Made by a program: the position numbers and the translations under genes. Source: Vandiemenella viatica (taxonomy: Eukaryota > Arthropoda > Insecta > Orthoptera > Morabidae). From it: a stretch of DNA of 64,000 nucleotides. How positions within the stretch are numbered: the first letter of the stretch is position 1; each line of letters opens with the position of its first letter. The notes under the pieces are model-generated. The model searched no databases. It was not told the origin of the DNA and saw only the letters and a program-made list of their open reading frames with translations. This document shows, piece after piece, positions 44,613 through 55,017 of this stretch. The stretch covers positions 40,862,947 through 40,926,946 of the forward strand of contig CM061918.1 in NCBI GenBank assembly GCA_031002005.1. Reading direction: 5' to 3'.

Positions 44613-44639
44613 TTATTATTATTATTATTATTATTATTA
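44613..44639. repeat. (ATT)n microsatellite
   Basis: About nine TTA units, beside CTCCGCGATTCGCTAAAAGT and GTGTGGCGGAGGGTGCATTG, which look like the end of an old element. Confidence 0.85.
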
Positions 44640-44749
44640 CTCCGCGATTCGCTAAAAGTGTGTGGCGGAGGGTGCATTGTACGTATCCGAAAGGGTGACG
44701 GTTTGGAAGGGATATACGGGATATGGCAGGAGGCGCCCCTGGGCTATTG

Positions 44750-44835
44750 TGACGAACCATCCCAGCTTTCGACTTGAGTGACCCGGAAAACCATGGAAAA
44801 CCCAGATCAGGATGGCCAGAGTGCTTTATCGAAAG
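44750..44835 (-). repeat. SINE-1 scrap
   Basis: GGAAAACCATGGAAAACCCA followed by GATCAGGATGGCCAGAGTG keeps the SINE-1 body order. Confidence 0.45.
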
Positions 44836-44849
44836 CTACTCCTGTCGGA

Positions 44850-45300
44850 TTTTAAGTTTACTCGCCCGGTAAATCCTTTCTATTCCATTCGCTAATTGCT
44901 CGTGGAAAAAATGAGTTCAGAAATGAATCGGTTCTGGTCCTGATTTATCTTATTTTCACGGTCATTCCGAGATATGTTGTTGGTAGCAAAATTTGTTTGT
45001 CGTCATTCCGAAATACGTATGTCGATAATTTTTCAATTAGCTTCTGTCGAGAGCAACGCCTTCGGTCTTCCAGGACATTCTCTAATGCCTCCATTAACCC
45101 CTTTGGATGGGGACCCCATACAGAACAACAATACTCTAAGTGAGGACGCACTAGTGACTGGTATGCAATCGATTTAACTTCCGGAGTGCATTATTTAAAT
45201 TATGACTTAGAAATCGGAGCATACGATTTGCTTTCCCAATTACATTCTCGATATGCTCATTGCTCGATAGATTATTACGAATTGTTACCGCTAGGTATTT
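44850..45300 (-). pseudogene. Third CR1-type RT C-terminal fragment
   Basis: The minus strand encodes YLAVTIRNNLSSNEHIENVI, then GKANRMLRFLSHNLNNALRK, LVRPHLEYCCSVWGPHPKGL, a shift, FRNDDKQILLPTTYLGMTVK, and the end SFLNSFFPRAISEWNRKDLP with a stop. The motifs match the 4455 family in order but differ in sequence, so this is another family or an old branch. Confidence 0.8.
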
Positions 45301-45386
45301 AGCGGCGACTTAATTGCACGTCACGTGAGACTAGTAGGATACGCGTCTCTTGGGAGTCGCTCCGTTTGTGCTTCCCCATTTCACAG

Positions 45387-45709
45387 CATTGGAAGTAGTT
45401 TACTAGTTACTTTCAAAATACTCAAGTATTCGTCGCATCGCCTTGGAATTGCGCAGTGTGAAAAGGGTCTTACAAAATTAAACGTATCTTTACTGACTAT
45501 ATTGTGCCTTGTCGTCGTCGCGTATCGAGGTTTCGCCACGTGCGAGGGACAGGAATCTGAATCTAGCTGCGTTAAGTCGGAAGAGGCAGTGATAAACAGT
45601 CTCTGTTGGAGACAGCCCAGTCCAGGGTCGCCATTCATTGTTCCGAGGAGACAGCAGAAGTGTACGCGTGGGAGAAGACCCGTGTATATTAATGAGGGAG
45701 TCAGCCCGG
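45387..45709 (+). CDS. Candidate exon encoding a signal-like segment (hypothetical)
   Basis: The frame is open from 45325 to 45717. Inside it a hydrophobic stretch VSLLTILCLVVVAYRGFATC is followed by EGQESESSCVKSEEAVINSL and CW, which resembles a signal peptide and the start of a cysteine-bearing secreted peptide. A fair splice acceptor (CCCCATTTCACAG, ending 45386) precedes it and a fair donor (TACG|GTGAGG, about 45714) ends it. There is no ATG in frame, so it would need an upstream exon. No family is recognised. Chance is a serious alternative. Confidence 0.18.
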
Positions 45710-45717
45710 TACGGTGA

Positions 45718-46087
45718 GGCCACAGTCATACATAATTAGCGGTCCTCACGGCTTTGCTAGGGGTCAGTCGGTGAATAACAGAGAACGACCTTTCTCTACA
45801 GCGAAGTCGGGCTCGGCAGTTTTAGGAGCTCTTTAATAAAAGACTCCGGTTCAAATCTTTCACACTTAACAGAGAGACTGGCTCGTAATGACTACTTAGC
45901 GACCCTTCTTCGCCACCTTTTATCAACATTTTAGCATTGGCTAACTTCGATAGAGTTCCACTCATCGTTGGCGTGGCCAAATTTGGAGCTTTGGTTGTAG
46001 GGTCGCGTGCCCTTGTTGACGCCAAGCATTGCCATCTGTCTGCGAAATGTGTAACTATGTTCTGTGTGTGGCAAGGATTTTTTTTTT
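45718..46087. other. Unassigned stretch
   Basis: Nothing recognised. Confidence 0.35.
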
Positions 46088-46318
46088 GGCCGCCCTCGGT
46101 AGCGTAGGGGCTAGATTGCTAGCTGAACGTTCCGAAGGTCGCCGGTTCGAGTCCGGCCGAGGGTATGGGTGTTTAAGTGCCGAGTCTGTGTGAATGTCGT
46201 GTCGGTCCTGTAGTGTCCAATATACTGGAGAAACCGATTCACTGGAAGAGTCATCGTAATCACATTGAGCTGGCTGTACGGCCTATGTAACCGAATGTCA
46301 TAATTTCTTTTTTTTTTG
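46088..46318 (+). mobile_element. SINE-3, second copy
   Basis: GGCCGCCCTCGGTAGCGTAG (A-box side), GCCGGTTCGAGTCCGGCCGA (B box), GGGTGTTTAAGTGCCGAGTC, and CCGAATGTCATAATTTC with a T-rich end. The tRNA-like half is better preserved than in the copy at 6881. Confidence 0.85.
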
Positions 46319-46514
46319 TGAAATGTAGTTTATGAGTTTGAGATTGCATTCCCCTTGAGGACTGCAGAAAAGCGCCTATAAATTTCAGTCAGAACGATCG
46401 GTCCGTTGTACCTGCCCGATCCTCGGCACATTGGCAGGAATAAGATGACCTGAATAACCGCCCCAATCTAATAATAACCTTTAAAGTTTATATATCAATC
46501 AAAGGAAGATCATG

Positions 46515-46730
46515 GTACACACTGTATCATTATTCTTGGCCGTCGCTGAAAAATTCTATCACTTTTATCTTGCACAATCCTACATCAATGTCATCCCAGG
46601 AAACAGTAACGCAATACTGGCTCGTCAGTATTGCGTTACTGTTTCTTAGGATAACATTGATGTCGGACTTTGCAAGATAAGAGTGATAGAAGTTTTCAGC
46701 GGCAGCCAAGAATAATGATTAAGTGTGTAC
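46515..46730. mobile_element. Foldback MITE (GTACACACT termini), copy 2
   Basis: GTACACACTG and AAGTGTGTAC bound a nearly complete inverted repeat centred on AATACTGGCTCGTCAGTATT. ATG flanks both sides (46512-46514; 46731-46733), a possible 3-bp target duplication. The sequence follows copy 1 closely. Confidence 0.85.
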
Positions 46731-46788
46731 ATGGGCAATGTGGCGTGGCTAACAATTTTAATCTGCATATCGTAAGTATATATATATA

Positions 46789-47235
46789 CAGGGTGTTACA
46801 AAAAGGTACGGCCAAACTTTCAGGAAACATTCCTCACACACAAACAAAGAAAATATGTTATGTGGACATGTGTCCGGAAATGCTTACTTTCCATGTTAGA
46901 GCTCATTTTATTACTTCTCTTCAAATCACATTAAACATGGAATGGAAACACACAGCAACAGAACGTACCAGCGTGACTTCAAACACTTTGTTACAGGAAA
47001 TGTTCAAAATGTCCTCCGTTAGCGAGGATACATGCATCCACCCTCCGTCGCATGGAATCCCTGATGCGCTGATGCAGCCCTGGAGAATGGCGTATTGTAT
47101 CACAGCCGTCCACAATATGAGTTCTAACATGGAAAGTAAGCGTTTCCGGACACATGTCCACATAACATATTTTCTTTGTTTGTGTGTGAGGAATGTTTCC
47201 TGAAAGTTTGGTCGTACCTTTTTTGTAACACCCTG
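46789..47235 (-). mobile_element. Mariner-type non-autonomous element, intact copy
   Basis: CAGGGTGTTACAAAAAGGTA and GTACCTTTTTTGTAACACCCTG are flanked by TA (46787-46788; 47236-47237). Arms of about 100 bp. On the minus strand 47110-46991 encodes DTIRHSPGLHQRIRDSMRRR, then ACILANGGHFEHFL and a stop, the same transposase tail as at 34846-35070. The element is 447 bp, so most of the gene has been deleted. Confidence 0.88.
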
Positions 47236-47237
47236 TA

Positions 47238-48472
47238 TACACTAAAGTACGGTTCTTCACGTCATGTGTCTCTCAGCCTGTGCAATTCGTATTTGTATGC
47301 AGTTACTTCCTCAACAGACAACTAACTTTTAGCTGGCATTGTAACTTAAACTTCCTTTTAATAATATACGTGCAAAAAAAATAATAATAAATAAATATCA
47401 AATGAGGTTAATTACTTGAAATTTCCAGGTTAGCCAAGCAGCGCTAAGACACGCCGAACGTTGCCATTCAGTTCACGTCCATTCAGACAAAACGGATTTT
47501 ATTAAAAAGCGTACACTCCATATATGTTCCTTATGAGTGGGAAAGGAAAAAAAGTTATATTGACCAATAAACAAAACACAGTTTTCTTTTAACGCCCGCT
47601 TGCCACGTAATACCACAACAGTTTTCCATTTGTTACTCTGTATCATATGGCAGGAATGTAAAGGAAACAGTACAGCTGCTATGGGTAACTTTTAGGATTC
47701 CACGTTAAACTGTAGGTCCCAGAAGAAAGGGACTGGCCGCCCTACCTCGCACACAATGACTTAGTGACGATCCGACCAACCTTCGAGTTGTAGACTAAGT
47801 TTGTTTAACTAATCTAATGACCTCATTACATATCTCGCATGTGGTATGCCACGGGACAGTCGCTTGGCACAAATAACAATGCCCGACACACTATCAGATT
47901 ATACAGCAGACTCGGCTACACGGCTTTACAACGATCCCGATGCTGATGTCATCAGTTTGTCACGTCAGCTTGCAATTACACGTAAAAATAGGGTTACTAC
48001 TATAAGATATGTGCGAAAATTTCGGAAATAAAATACGATAAACAGCGACCAAAATAAAACCAAGTTGAACACAGTAAATCCATACCTCTATGACGTGCAG
48101 TGTTGCTATCTAGCGATATGCTGTACACTGGAATTTTGTAGTAAAACAAAAATGTTTCCGTAACAGAAACAAATTATCCAAAAAGCTACTTATTGAACAA
48201 AACACACATGTTATCGATATCTCCGAAAAAAATCATTTCTTTCCAAAATCTAGACCTTAATCTTTAAAATGATAGATAAATGGCTCGTGACAAAAAAAAT
48301 TTAGGAATAATGTATATGATTATTATTGTTACTATTATTACGAATATTAGATGTAATTGCTTTTTGGGTCTATCTTTGGTAACAAGGAGCAAATCCGGCG
48401 CTAAGGAGAAACCAAAGAGGATTGTTGAATATGGAGGGACTGAGATGATAGTCGCGGTCTGAAGGCGCGTTC
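47238..48472. other. Mostly unassigned stretch
   Basis: 47692-47728 (GGATTCCACGTTAAACTGTA) is a SINE-2 scrap. A 61-codon ATG frame at 47846-48031 has no known motif. Nothing else is recognised. Confidence 0.4.
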
Positions 48473-48821
48473 CCACGATCCCTTGTAACGAAGGCGAGAC
48501 GGGACGGGACGAATACTCAACCACACGCCATGGGAACAGGGCCGCCTCTGCTAGCGGAGACGAGACGCTGCTACCCACTCTGAGTCGGTAAACATCACAG
48601 GCGTGTGTAGCGGTGCGCTGTTGCCATCGGTTTGCAGCAGCGGTGCGCACACCTTCTGTTGCTGTAAAGTGTTCTGTGCCAAACGACACTAGGCAACGTG
48701 GTGCGGAGGTGGCGGCGAGGTAAGCTAGGACTAACCTGCGGCCCGCGGTCGTCCCTACACTTCGGCTAATGAGGTCCCATCCCGTCTCGCCTTCGTTACA
48801 AGGGATCGTGGGAACGCGCCT
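48473..48821. mobile_element. Harbinger-like MITE
   Basis: The ends AGGCGCGTTCCCACGATCCC and GGGATCGTGGGAACGCGCCT match over about 42 bp. It is flanked by TGA (48470-48472) and TAA (48822-48824), a 3-bp duplication with one change, as for PIF/Harbinger (TWA). G+C-rich, 349 bp, non-coding. It lies 19 bp from the next Harbinger element. Confidence 0.7.
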
Positions 48822-48840
48822 TAAGATGGGCCGATTATAA

Positions 48841-49768
48841 AGGTGGGGATCCCACCATGCGCGCAAAACGTTTGCAAACTCAGAATTTGTCTGGTGGAGA
48901 CGAGAACAGCGCGCACGAACAAAGATTTGCGGGTGTTTGCAGTTGTTCCGGCCGATGTCGGTACATCAAAGGAATTCGTTGTTCGTGCGCGGACAGGGCG
49001 CGTTGAGTGGAGATAGGTAAAACAACAGGGGTGCGTGTTCCTAATAACAGTTTCAGTTTTAAGTGCATTTTAAAATCTAGTAATAATATAACTATGGACT
49101 GGTTTAGGGAAAAAAGTTTACTGTTAATTGAATCATATAAATTAAAGCTGCAGAAATGGCAGAGTAGACACAAATATTACCACAAAAGAATTAAAGCATG
49201 ATGCCAGGAGCGAAATAACAACAGATATGGGAACGACTATTGAGGTTGTTAAGTTGAAGATACATAAGACTTTTGTAGAAATCTTCTGCAGCCAAAATCA
49301 AAGTGTTATTGCCAATCTAGCTTACAAATTACAGGGACTGTATTTCCGTGTATCTCGTTTGCATATTCTTGGACCAATCAGCGAAGTAACGACAATTTTT
49401 TAAAACATAAACCACTCTTATCATCTGTTCTTAAGTCATACAGAAGTCGCGTAGAATTTATTTAAAAAAAATGTGATATCCAAAATTTAGTTTTCCACAT
49501 GATTTTTTTTTTTTTTTTGATAACGTCCTCTTCTTCACTTAAAAAAGACTTAATTACGTTAGATGCAACACGAGTAATAAGTTTTCCTCTTGGAGCCATT
49601 TGGACAATGCAGGTAGCAGTTGGAACGACCATAAATATTCGCACACGAACTGTTTGCGAATAATTGGTTGGTGGATACAACAAGCCAAACCACCCGACTG
49701 CAACCACACAAACGTTTGCAAACGCCACAAACGTTTGCGAATTATGCGCGCTTGGTGGATCCCAGGCT
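48841..49768 (+). mobile_element. PIF/Harbinger element with a MADF-type ORF remnant
   Basis: TAA flanks both sides (48838-48840; 49769-49771). The ends AGGTGGGGATCCCACCATGC and, mirrored, AGCCTGGGATCCACCAAGCG are imperfect inverted repeats. Both ends carry CAAACGTTTGC words inside. The element is 928 bp and has lost its DDE transposase but keeps the start of the second Harbinger gene. Confidence 0.8.
49094..49281 (+). pseudogene. MADF DNA-binding domain N-terminus, frameshifted
   Basis: An ATG frame reads MDWFREKSLLLIESYKLKLQ and KWQSRHKYYHKRIK, then closes at TGA 49199-49201. A +1 shift continues HDARSEITTDMGTTIEVVKL and KIHKTFVE. Together they follow the MADF pattern (W.....LI..Y.....LW...H..Y.N.......W.EI.......V..KI..LR..F). 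PIF/Harbinger elements carry such a MADF/Myb-like protein beside the transposase. It is broken and short. Confidence 0.7.
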
Positions 49769-49771
49769 TAA

Positions 49772-50045
49772 TGCGAACGGTGATTTTATGGCGGTCGCAT
49801 TAAGAAGGATCATAATATCAATGCATTGAGAAACACGACCAAGGCCGATTAGATTAGCAATGGCTATGAAAGATCTATGAAAGTATTATCTAAATCGTTT
49901 GACTTAAAATGCGAAGAAGTTGATTTACGTAACAATAGTTACGGCTGAGCCAACGAAAATATGTTATTGTAAAAATTATGTCGAATTTAGGTAGCTAGTT
50001 TGATATGCGTGTTCGCTTTGATCTCATGTGAGAACATTTCAGGGA
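49772..50045. other. Unassigned A+T-rich stretch
   Basis: Nothing recognised. Confidence 0.4.
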
Positions 50046-50612
50046 TGTGGAACAGTACATACACTTATTAATAATATCGATTATATTACCAGCAATTGAT
50101 AACAATATATAATAGACTACCGTGCGGCAGACTTCAGTAATTTTAAGTGGGGGCTTGACAATGGAAGCAGTGCAAGCTTCGGAAACGTCGCCAGACGGCT
50201 CAATTTTGACGCGACTTGAAACCCGAGAAGTTTTTATAAAGCATTGCCGCCGCGAGAACGTACATAGTTATCTAATTGATAACAAGTTAGGTACTTAACA
50301 ACCCGTTAGTATAATCAATATCCACTGTAATTTACAAATACAATCCCATTTTAGTTACATATGTGGAACAGTGCACACACTTGTTACCAGCATCTAATAA
50401 CCAGTTAATTTCTTACAGACCAATTAGTTTTATAAGTTTCCACTGTAATCTGCAACTACATATTATATCATGTTAGTTACTATATATGCAGAACAGTACG
50501 TACACTTATTAACAATATCCATAATATCACCAGTAACTGATAACCAGCCAATTAGTTAAAAACCTGTTAGTATGATAATTTTCCACTGTAATTTGTATTA
50601 TCCCATCTTAGT
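50046..50612. repeat. Tandem array of ~130-bp units, first unit interrupted
   Basis: Three units begin near 50046, 50359 and 50486. They share GTGGAACAGTACATACACTT or a near form, CCAGTAACTGATAACCAG-like and TTTCCACTGTAATTTGCA-like words. Without the insertion at 50105-50273 the first unit has the same length as the others. Confidence 0.75.
50105..50273 (+). mobile_element. 169-bp insertion with 11-bp target duplication (PLE-like 3' piece)
   Basis: AATTGATAACA occurs exactly at 50094-50104 and 50274-50284. The inserted DNA contains TTGACAATGGAAGC, a 6-base loop, GCTTCGGAAACGTCG, and then GACGCGACTTGAAACCCGAG. The hairpin has the same plan as those of the PLE pieces. No coding. Confidence 0.7.
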
Positions 50613-52540
50613 TACTGAATACGAGTGAATTTTTGTAAGCGTTGGAATTACTTCTTTTGTCAACAGTTTCAATAGAAAGAAAAGCCATATATCATTTTAG
50701 TAATTTTGTACAACTTTGTCTCCTTCCCCTCCCATACACCAAATACTTTCTCAACCATCCTTAGTTACCAAATTACAAGAAGAAAATTCTTTCGCAGAGT
50801 AAAATGGGTTCTGAAGCAGAAACTCTTTCAGTTTGGACTTAAAGTAGTTTTCGTAGGTAACATTTTATTTCTTTTGGTAAGACATTGAATAAGGAAGCTC
50901 CAGTAAAATGTTATCCCTTTCTGTACAACTGACAGTGATTTGTAATCCTTGTAAGTATTATATTTATTCCTAGTATTGTGGCTATGTATGTCAGCATTAA
51001 GACTGAAGTGTTCAGGATTTTCCACTACAAATGCAAGAAGTACCAGAAGTCGTGTAATAAACGTGATATTGGACATAACAAAATTTAATATTGATCGCAG
51101 AATCGATGTTTTTCCTAAAGAAAGAGAATTAATTATACGTTATCATTTCAGATAAAAGAGGAAGCACAAAAGATAAAATTACTGCCGGAGGGCGAACGTT
51201 AAAGGTCATCTGAAGTATAAAAGATGAGATTAAACGTACTCATTACTGAGAGATGCAACCAAAGAACACGATTAAGGTAAAAGAAGAATAATTTAGATTT
51301 AAGTTCAGAGACAACCTGAGGCAGTAAATTGTCAGTAGCTAGATAGAGATATCTGATCAGAGAACACGAATAGGTTACGAGTTACGTCATTCAATTGCAA
51401 GTAAATCAAAATGAAATTCACTCCTAATATACAGACCTTTCCACAAAATGTATCCGAAATTCACCTAAAAATAATTGTTTTATTATTTTTTTTTCTCTCT
51501 TACAACATAAGGTATTTCTAAATACTAGGTATGATCGACATTCTAAAGTTCCGTAACAGCGCTTATAAAATAGATAGACCTCCTAAAATTAAAATCTCTG
51601 GTCTATTTTTTTTTCTCTGGAAAAAAGTTGAAAATCTACTACTTCTAAAGATCTGAACCTCACACGCAAGCAACAGAAACTTATTTAAAAAAATCTACAA
51701 CTTCTATGAAATCGCGTAGAATTTTACAAAATATTAAATACTGGTCTATATTCGCTAGGTCTCCGTTCTCCGCTGGGTATGGTAAGCTACAAATTTGGCC
51801 CTCTAAAAATAGAACAAACGAATCCTAGGTGAAAAGTGTGCAGTCTTTGTCCGAGGTGAGTGAGCAATGGCGCCCCTCCATTCTCCATTCTTGGCGGCAG
51901 TATTTTCTCAGAACACAGCTGTGAAGCGAAAGAAAAGCCGCCATTAGCGCCGACATTTCCATGAGAATGGTCCGATTGTGAGGGAAATTCGAGCTTCCGT
52001 CTTGGAATTGGAAATTTGCATACCTCGAGAGAATACAGCGACAGCGAGTGACGTCTCTTCGATATCTCGATAGAAGTCGAGCGATCGAGATAGAATTCAG
52101 GCGCAGCCACCTCGTCACAGCGGAGGTGGGGCAGCATCTCTGACGGGTGAGGACAAACCTCGCTGGCGGAATAAAACCTACAATGTCTCGTCGGCGTCAT
52201 TTTACACGTAGTACGACGGCGCCGAAAAGTGACTATCGATAAACGCAGCGTCTTTACGAAGGTTTATGTATAGACAGACATGTGTAATTGATATATTTTG
52301 CTAGTACAGATTATTTAAGGTTTTAATGAGTTTCGCAAAATGTTAGCTTGAGCAGTGTAAGTGCCAGAAACTGCCACCGATAACATCAGCGCAATACCCC
52401 GATCAGGGATTGCAATCCAGCAACATGGGATCCGCAATCAACAAAATGGCACAAGCGCTTTAGCCAGACTCTGATTCGATGTGTTGCATTGCCCGCACCC
52501 TTCCTAATGGCATTTGACTCGCGCCAACTGAAGTGTTTAT
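50613..52540. other. Mostly unassigned; one G+C-richer block
   Basis: 51825-52230 is clearly less A+T-rich than its surroundings and open in two minus frames (up to about 137 codons). No domain, splice context or repeat partner was recognised. It could be a promoter or first exon, or an old element. The rest is A+T-rich without features. Confidence 0.35.
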
Positions 52541-52653
52541 TTTCCCTTTTGGCTTTACGCCTCATCGACGTCGTGGTCATTAGAGGCGGGAAATGACTGG
52601 AAACAAGGACTGGGAAGGAATTCGGCCATGACCTTTCGTAAGAAGCACCCCAA
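52541..52653 (-). mobile_element. SINE-1 3' fragment, minus
   Basis: TTTGGCTTTACGCCTCATCG, ACGTCGTGGTCATTAGAGGC and GGAAGGAATTCGGCCATGAC give the 3' half of the TCGACGTC subtype. The head is missing. Confidence 0.75.
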
Positions 52654-53639
52654 CTGTGATTCGTAAGTAAATAGATTCAGTTTTACGCATTTAACAGAAG
52701 TTAGTATGTTTTAGCTGTATATATTACTATAATGTGAATTATGTTACATATTTCTAACTATTTACTAAGGTTATAGTGGGCCGAATAATAACCGTCGTAA
52801 AATTGTGACTTTATTATATTATGTCTAAAATTTTCAATCAATCAATACATTAGTCTCTTAAAATTATTCCGTAGTATAAAATAATGGTGGCCTGGTTGTT
52901 GGCTCAATTTGGTGCGGCAACGTGATGATGCCTGGCGCCTAACACTGTGTTAGCTGGATAGATTCCTCATGGCGGAAGAAATTTTCGTCATAATTTGGCT
53001 AGTAGTGTGGGATACATAGCAATGGACAAAACCTGAACATGATATTGTACACCAATGCTTTGGGTTAAATCATTGACCTTTCCGCATTGCGTAAGGAGTT
53101 AGGGCATACGACATTGTTGGTGATTCGTCTATCTGATGGGGGACGTTAAGCTTGGCGGTCGGTTTATTTCCTTAGGAATGGGTCAGCATCTTGTTTCACT
53201 CTTTCCCTTCTTCCTTCTTTCATTCATTCATTCATTCACAGCACAAACACACTGAACTGATCATACTCACATCACAGGTATCAACAGAAAACAAACACGT
53301 AAATACAATTCTATGCTATAAAAGGCAAGGTAAAACGACCATAGTTTAAATTTTCCAAGAAAAAGTACTGTCTCTATATTTCACTCTGCAGCCACAACTA
53401 CCTTGCGCAGGCCACTGGTGTTTGTGTGTTGTAGACTCGAGTCTCCAGCAGTGCTCCTATGGTGGTTCCATGTCGGTGGGCGAATGTGGTAGACTAGGGC
53501 ATTTTGATATTTCGACGAAAGTGTTCTAAAAAATCTTTGGAATCTTCTAGAACGTCCTTGAATGTACTAAATTGTCCTAGAATAATATTCAGCTATTAAA
53601 AAAACAAATGATTTAAATGTGTGAACCGATTCAGACGGG
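52654..53639. other. Unassigned stretch with a microsatellite
   Basis: (TTCA)n at about 53217-53239. Nothing else is recognised. Confidence 0.4.
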
Positions 53640-53903
53640 ATATTCAAATTTTCTTTTGTTGGTATGGGTGTCAGGGATTGGAACAAATTACCAAGTGTAG
53701 TGATGGATAATTTTCCAATAACGCTCAAAAAATTTGAAACTGAAATTTGTAAATCATAATAGTAAATGGGGGAGAAATTTAACATTCCAATTATAAAAGA
53801 AAATTTAAAAAATATATATGTATATAAAAAAGGGGTAAATGGATAACTAGGGGAATTGTCACCGTAGTCATCGCAATTAAATGAATAATAATAATAATAA
53901 TGT
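53640..53903 (+). pseudogene. CR1-type 3' end
   Basis: GTGTCAGGGATTGGAACAAA encodes the VRDWN.LP motif, followed by LKKFETEICKS-like codons and a stop. The UTR has GGGAATTGTCACCGTAGTCA and CATCGCAATTAAATGAATAA, then (AAT)n. It is a diverged relative of the 3' end at 34560-34754. Confidence 0.7.
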
Positions 53904-53941
53904 ACCTGCGGGACTGAAAACAATGCCGGATTGAAATCCTT

Positions 53942-54094
53942 GTTTTTTTTTTTATTTGCTTAACGTCTCTCTAACAGCGAGGTCTTTTGAGACGGGAAAG
54001 GATGGGGGGGGGGGCAATGAATGGGAAGGAATTCGGCCATGGCCTTTTGAAGGAAGCATCACGGCATTTGCCTGGAGTGATTTGGGAAACCATG
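53942..54094 (-). mobile_element. SINE-1, 5'-truncated minus copy (AACGTCTCT subtype)
   Basis: It begins with poly-T, TTAACGTCTCTCTAACAGCG, then GGAAGGAATTCGGCCATGGC and GAGTGATTTGGGAAACCATG, and stops just before the Harbinger element. The tRNA-like head is lost. Confidence 0.8.
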
Positions 54095-54110
54095 GGCCAG
54101 ATAAGCCTAA

Positions 54111-55014
54111 AGGCCCATTCACACTAGCGGTCAACTCAGCTCAGGTCAGATCAAGTCGTAGACGAGCCCATTTCAATTAAATTGCTCATAGTGAACAATG
54201 TCATTTTCTACCCCAACGTCAATTAAATCGCAATGATTTTGTATCAAGAGCCTAAAAATACGTCAAGATCAAAAAGAGGATGGTTCTAGGTGTATCCAGA
54301 GTTTCAAGCGCAAACAGATCAAGAGTAAAATGAATGCTAACTATCGGCTATGCCGTGCTAGACGAGTGGTGGGAAATGCTTTTGATAGTTTAGGGCTCAA
54401 AGATTTCGAATTTATTTTAGAAAAATTAATACTGCTTCAGGATTAATTGGTAACAATTTTAGCAACATCTATTTTGCACAATTATTTATGGAAGGATAAA
54501 ATTTCAAGCCATGTACAAAGTGAATTTCAGAATGGGCGAGAGAAACCCTATTTTACAAATATTCTTTTTGTGCTAACGCTGGTACAGAAGCCTTTGATTC
54601 AAAAAATAAATTCACAATTTTTTTTAAATTCGGAAACGGGATCTGTATCTTGGCAGTACTAAAATGTGTAATAATATTTGAATTTGTATTGAAGTTTGCC
54701 GACAGAAATAACATACCGTTAAAATATTTATTTTTTATTTATTACTCTTTTATTTTATTGTTCACGAGCATAGTTTTCAGACGTTCGCCGCCCAATTGAT
54801 CTGCCCTGACCTGACCGTTGGTCGTTCACACTAGCGGTCATCTCAGCTCAGCTCAGCTCAGGTCTTGACCGTTGTTGATCTGTGGCGGCGCGATCTTCGG
54901 TTTGACCTGCCTTGCCCTGACCTGAGCGGACCGCGTAGTGTGAATGCTACCATTGGATTATGTGTATAGCGATTTTTGACCTGAGCTGAGCTGACCGCTA
55001 GTGTGAATGGGTCT
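54111..55014 (+). mobile_element. PIF/Harbinger element with transposase remnant
   Basis: TAA flanks both ends (54108-54110; 55015-55017). The ends AGGCCCATTCACACTAGCGG and, mirrored, AGACCCATTCACACTAGCGG continue into GGTCA(A/G)CTCAGCTCAGG. A second related inverted pair lies inside at about 54828-54945 (GTTCACACTAGCGGTCATCT and GCGTAGTGTGAATG), probably a relative inserted into or duplicated from the ends. Confidence 0.88.
54339..54662 (+). pseudogene. Harbinger DDE transposase C-terminus
   Basis: The frame reads NYRLCRARRVVGNAFDSLGL, KDFEFILEKLILLQD, a TAA stop at 54444-54446, then LVTILATSILHNYLWKDKIS, and ends SETGSVSWQY with a stop at 54662. It matches the last catalytic segment of Harbinger (HARBI1-type) transposases: NYR.SRAR..VENAFGIL..RF, then the V..I..A...LHN.L block, and a final (G).V.WQ. 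The upstream DDE blocks are deleted. Confidence 0.85.
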
Positions 55015-55017
55015 TAA

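Noticed and set aside
46670..47203. 177-codon plus-strand open frame
   Set aside because: It runs through the mariner-type element at 46789-47235, including both terminal repeats. The meaningful coding there is the transposase tail on the minus strand.
48264..48866. 200-codon minus-strand frame
   Set aside because: It crosses both terminal repeats of the Harbinger-like MITE at 48473-48821; no domain was recognised.
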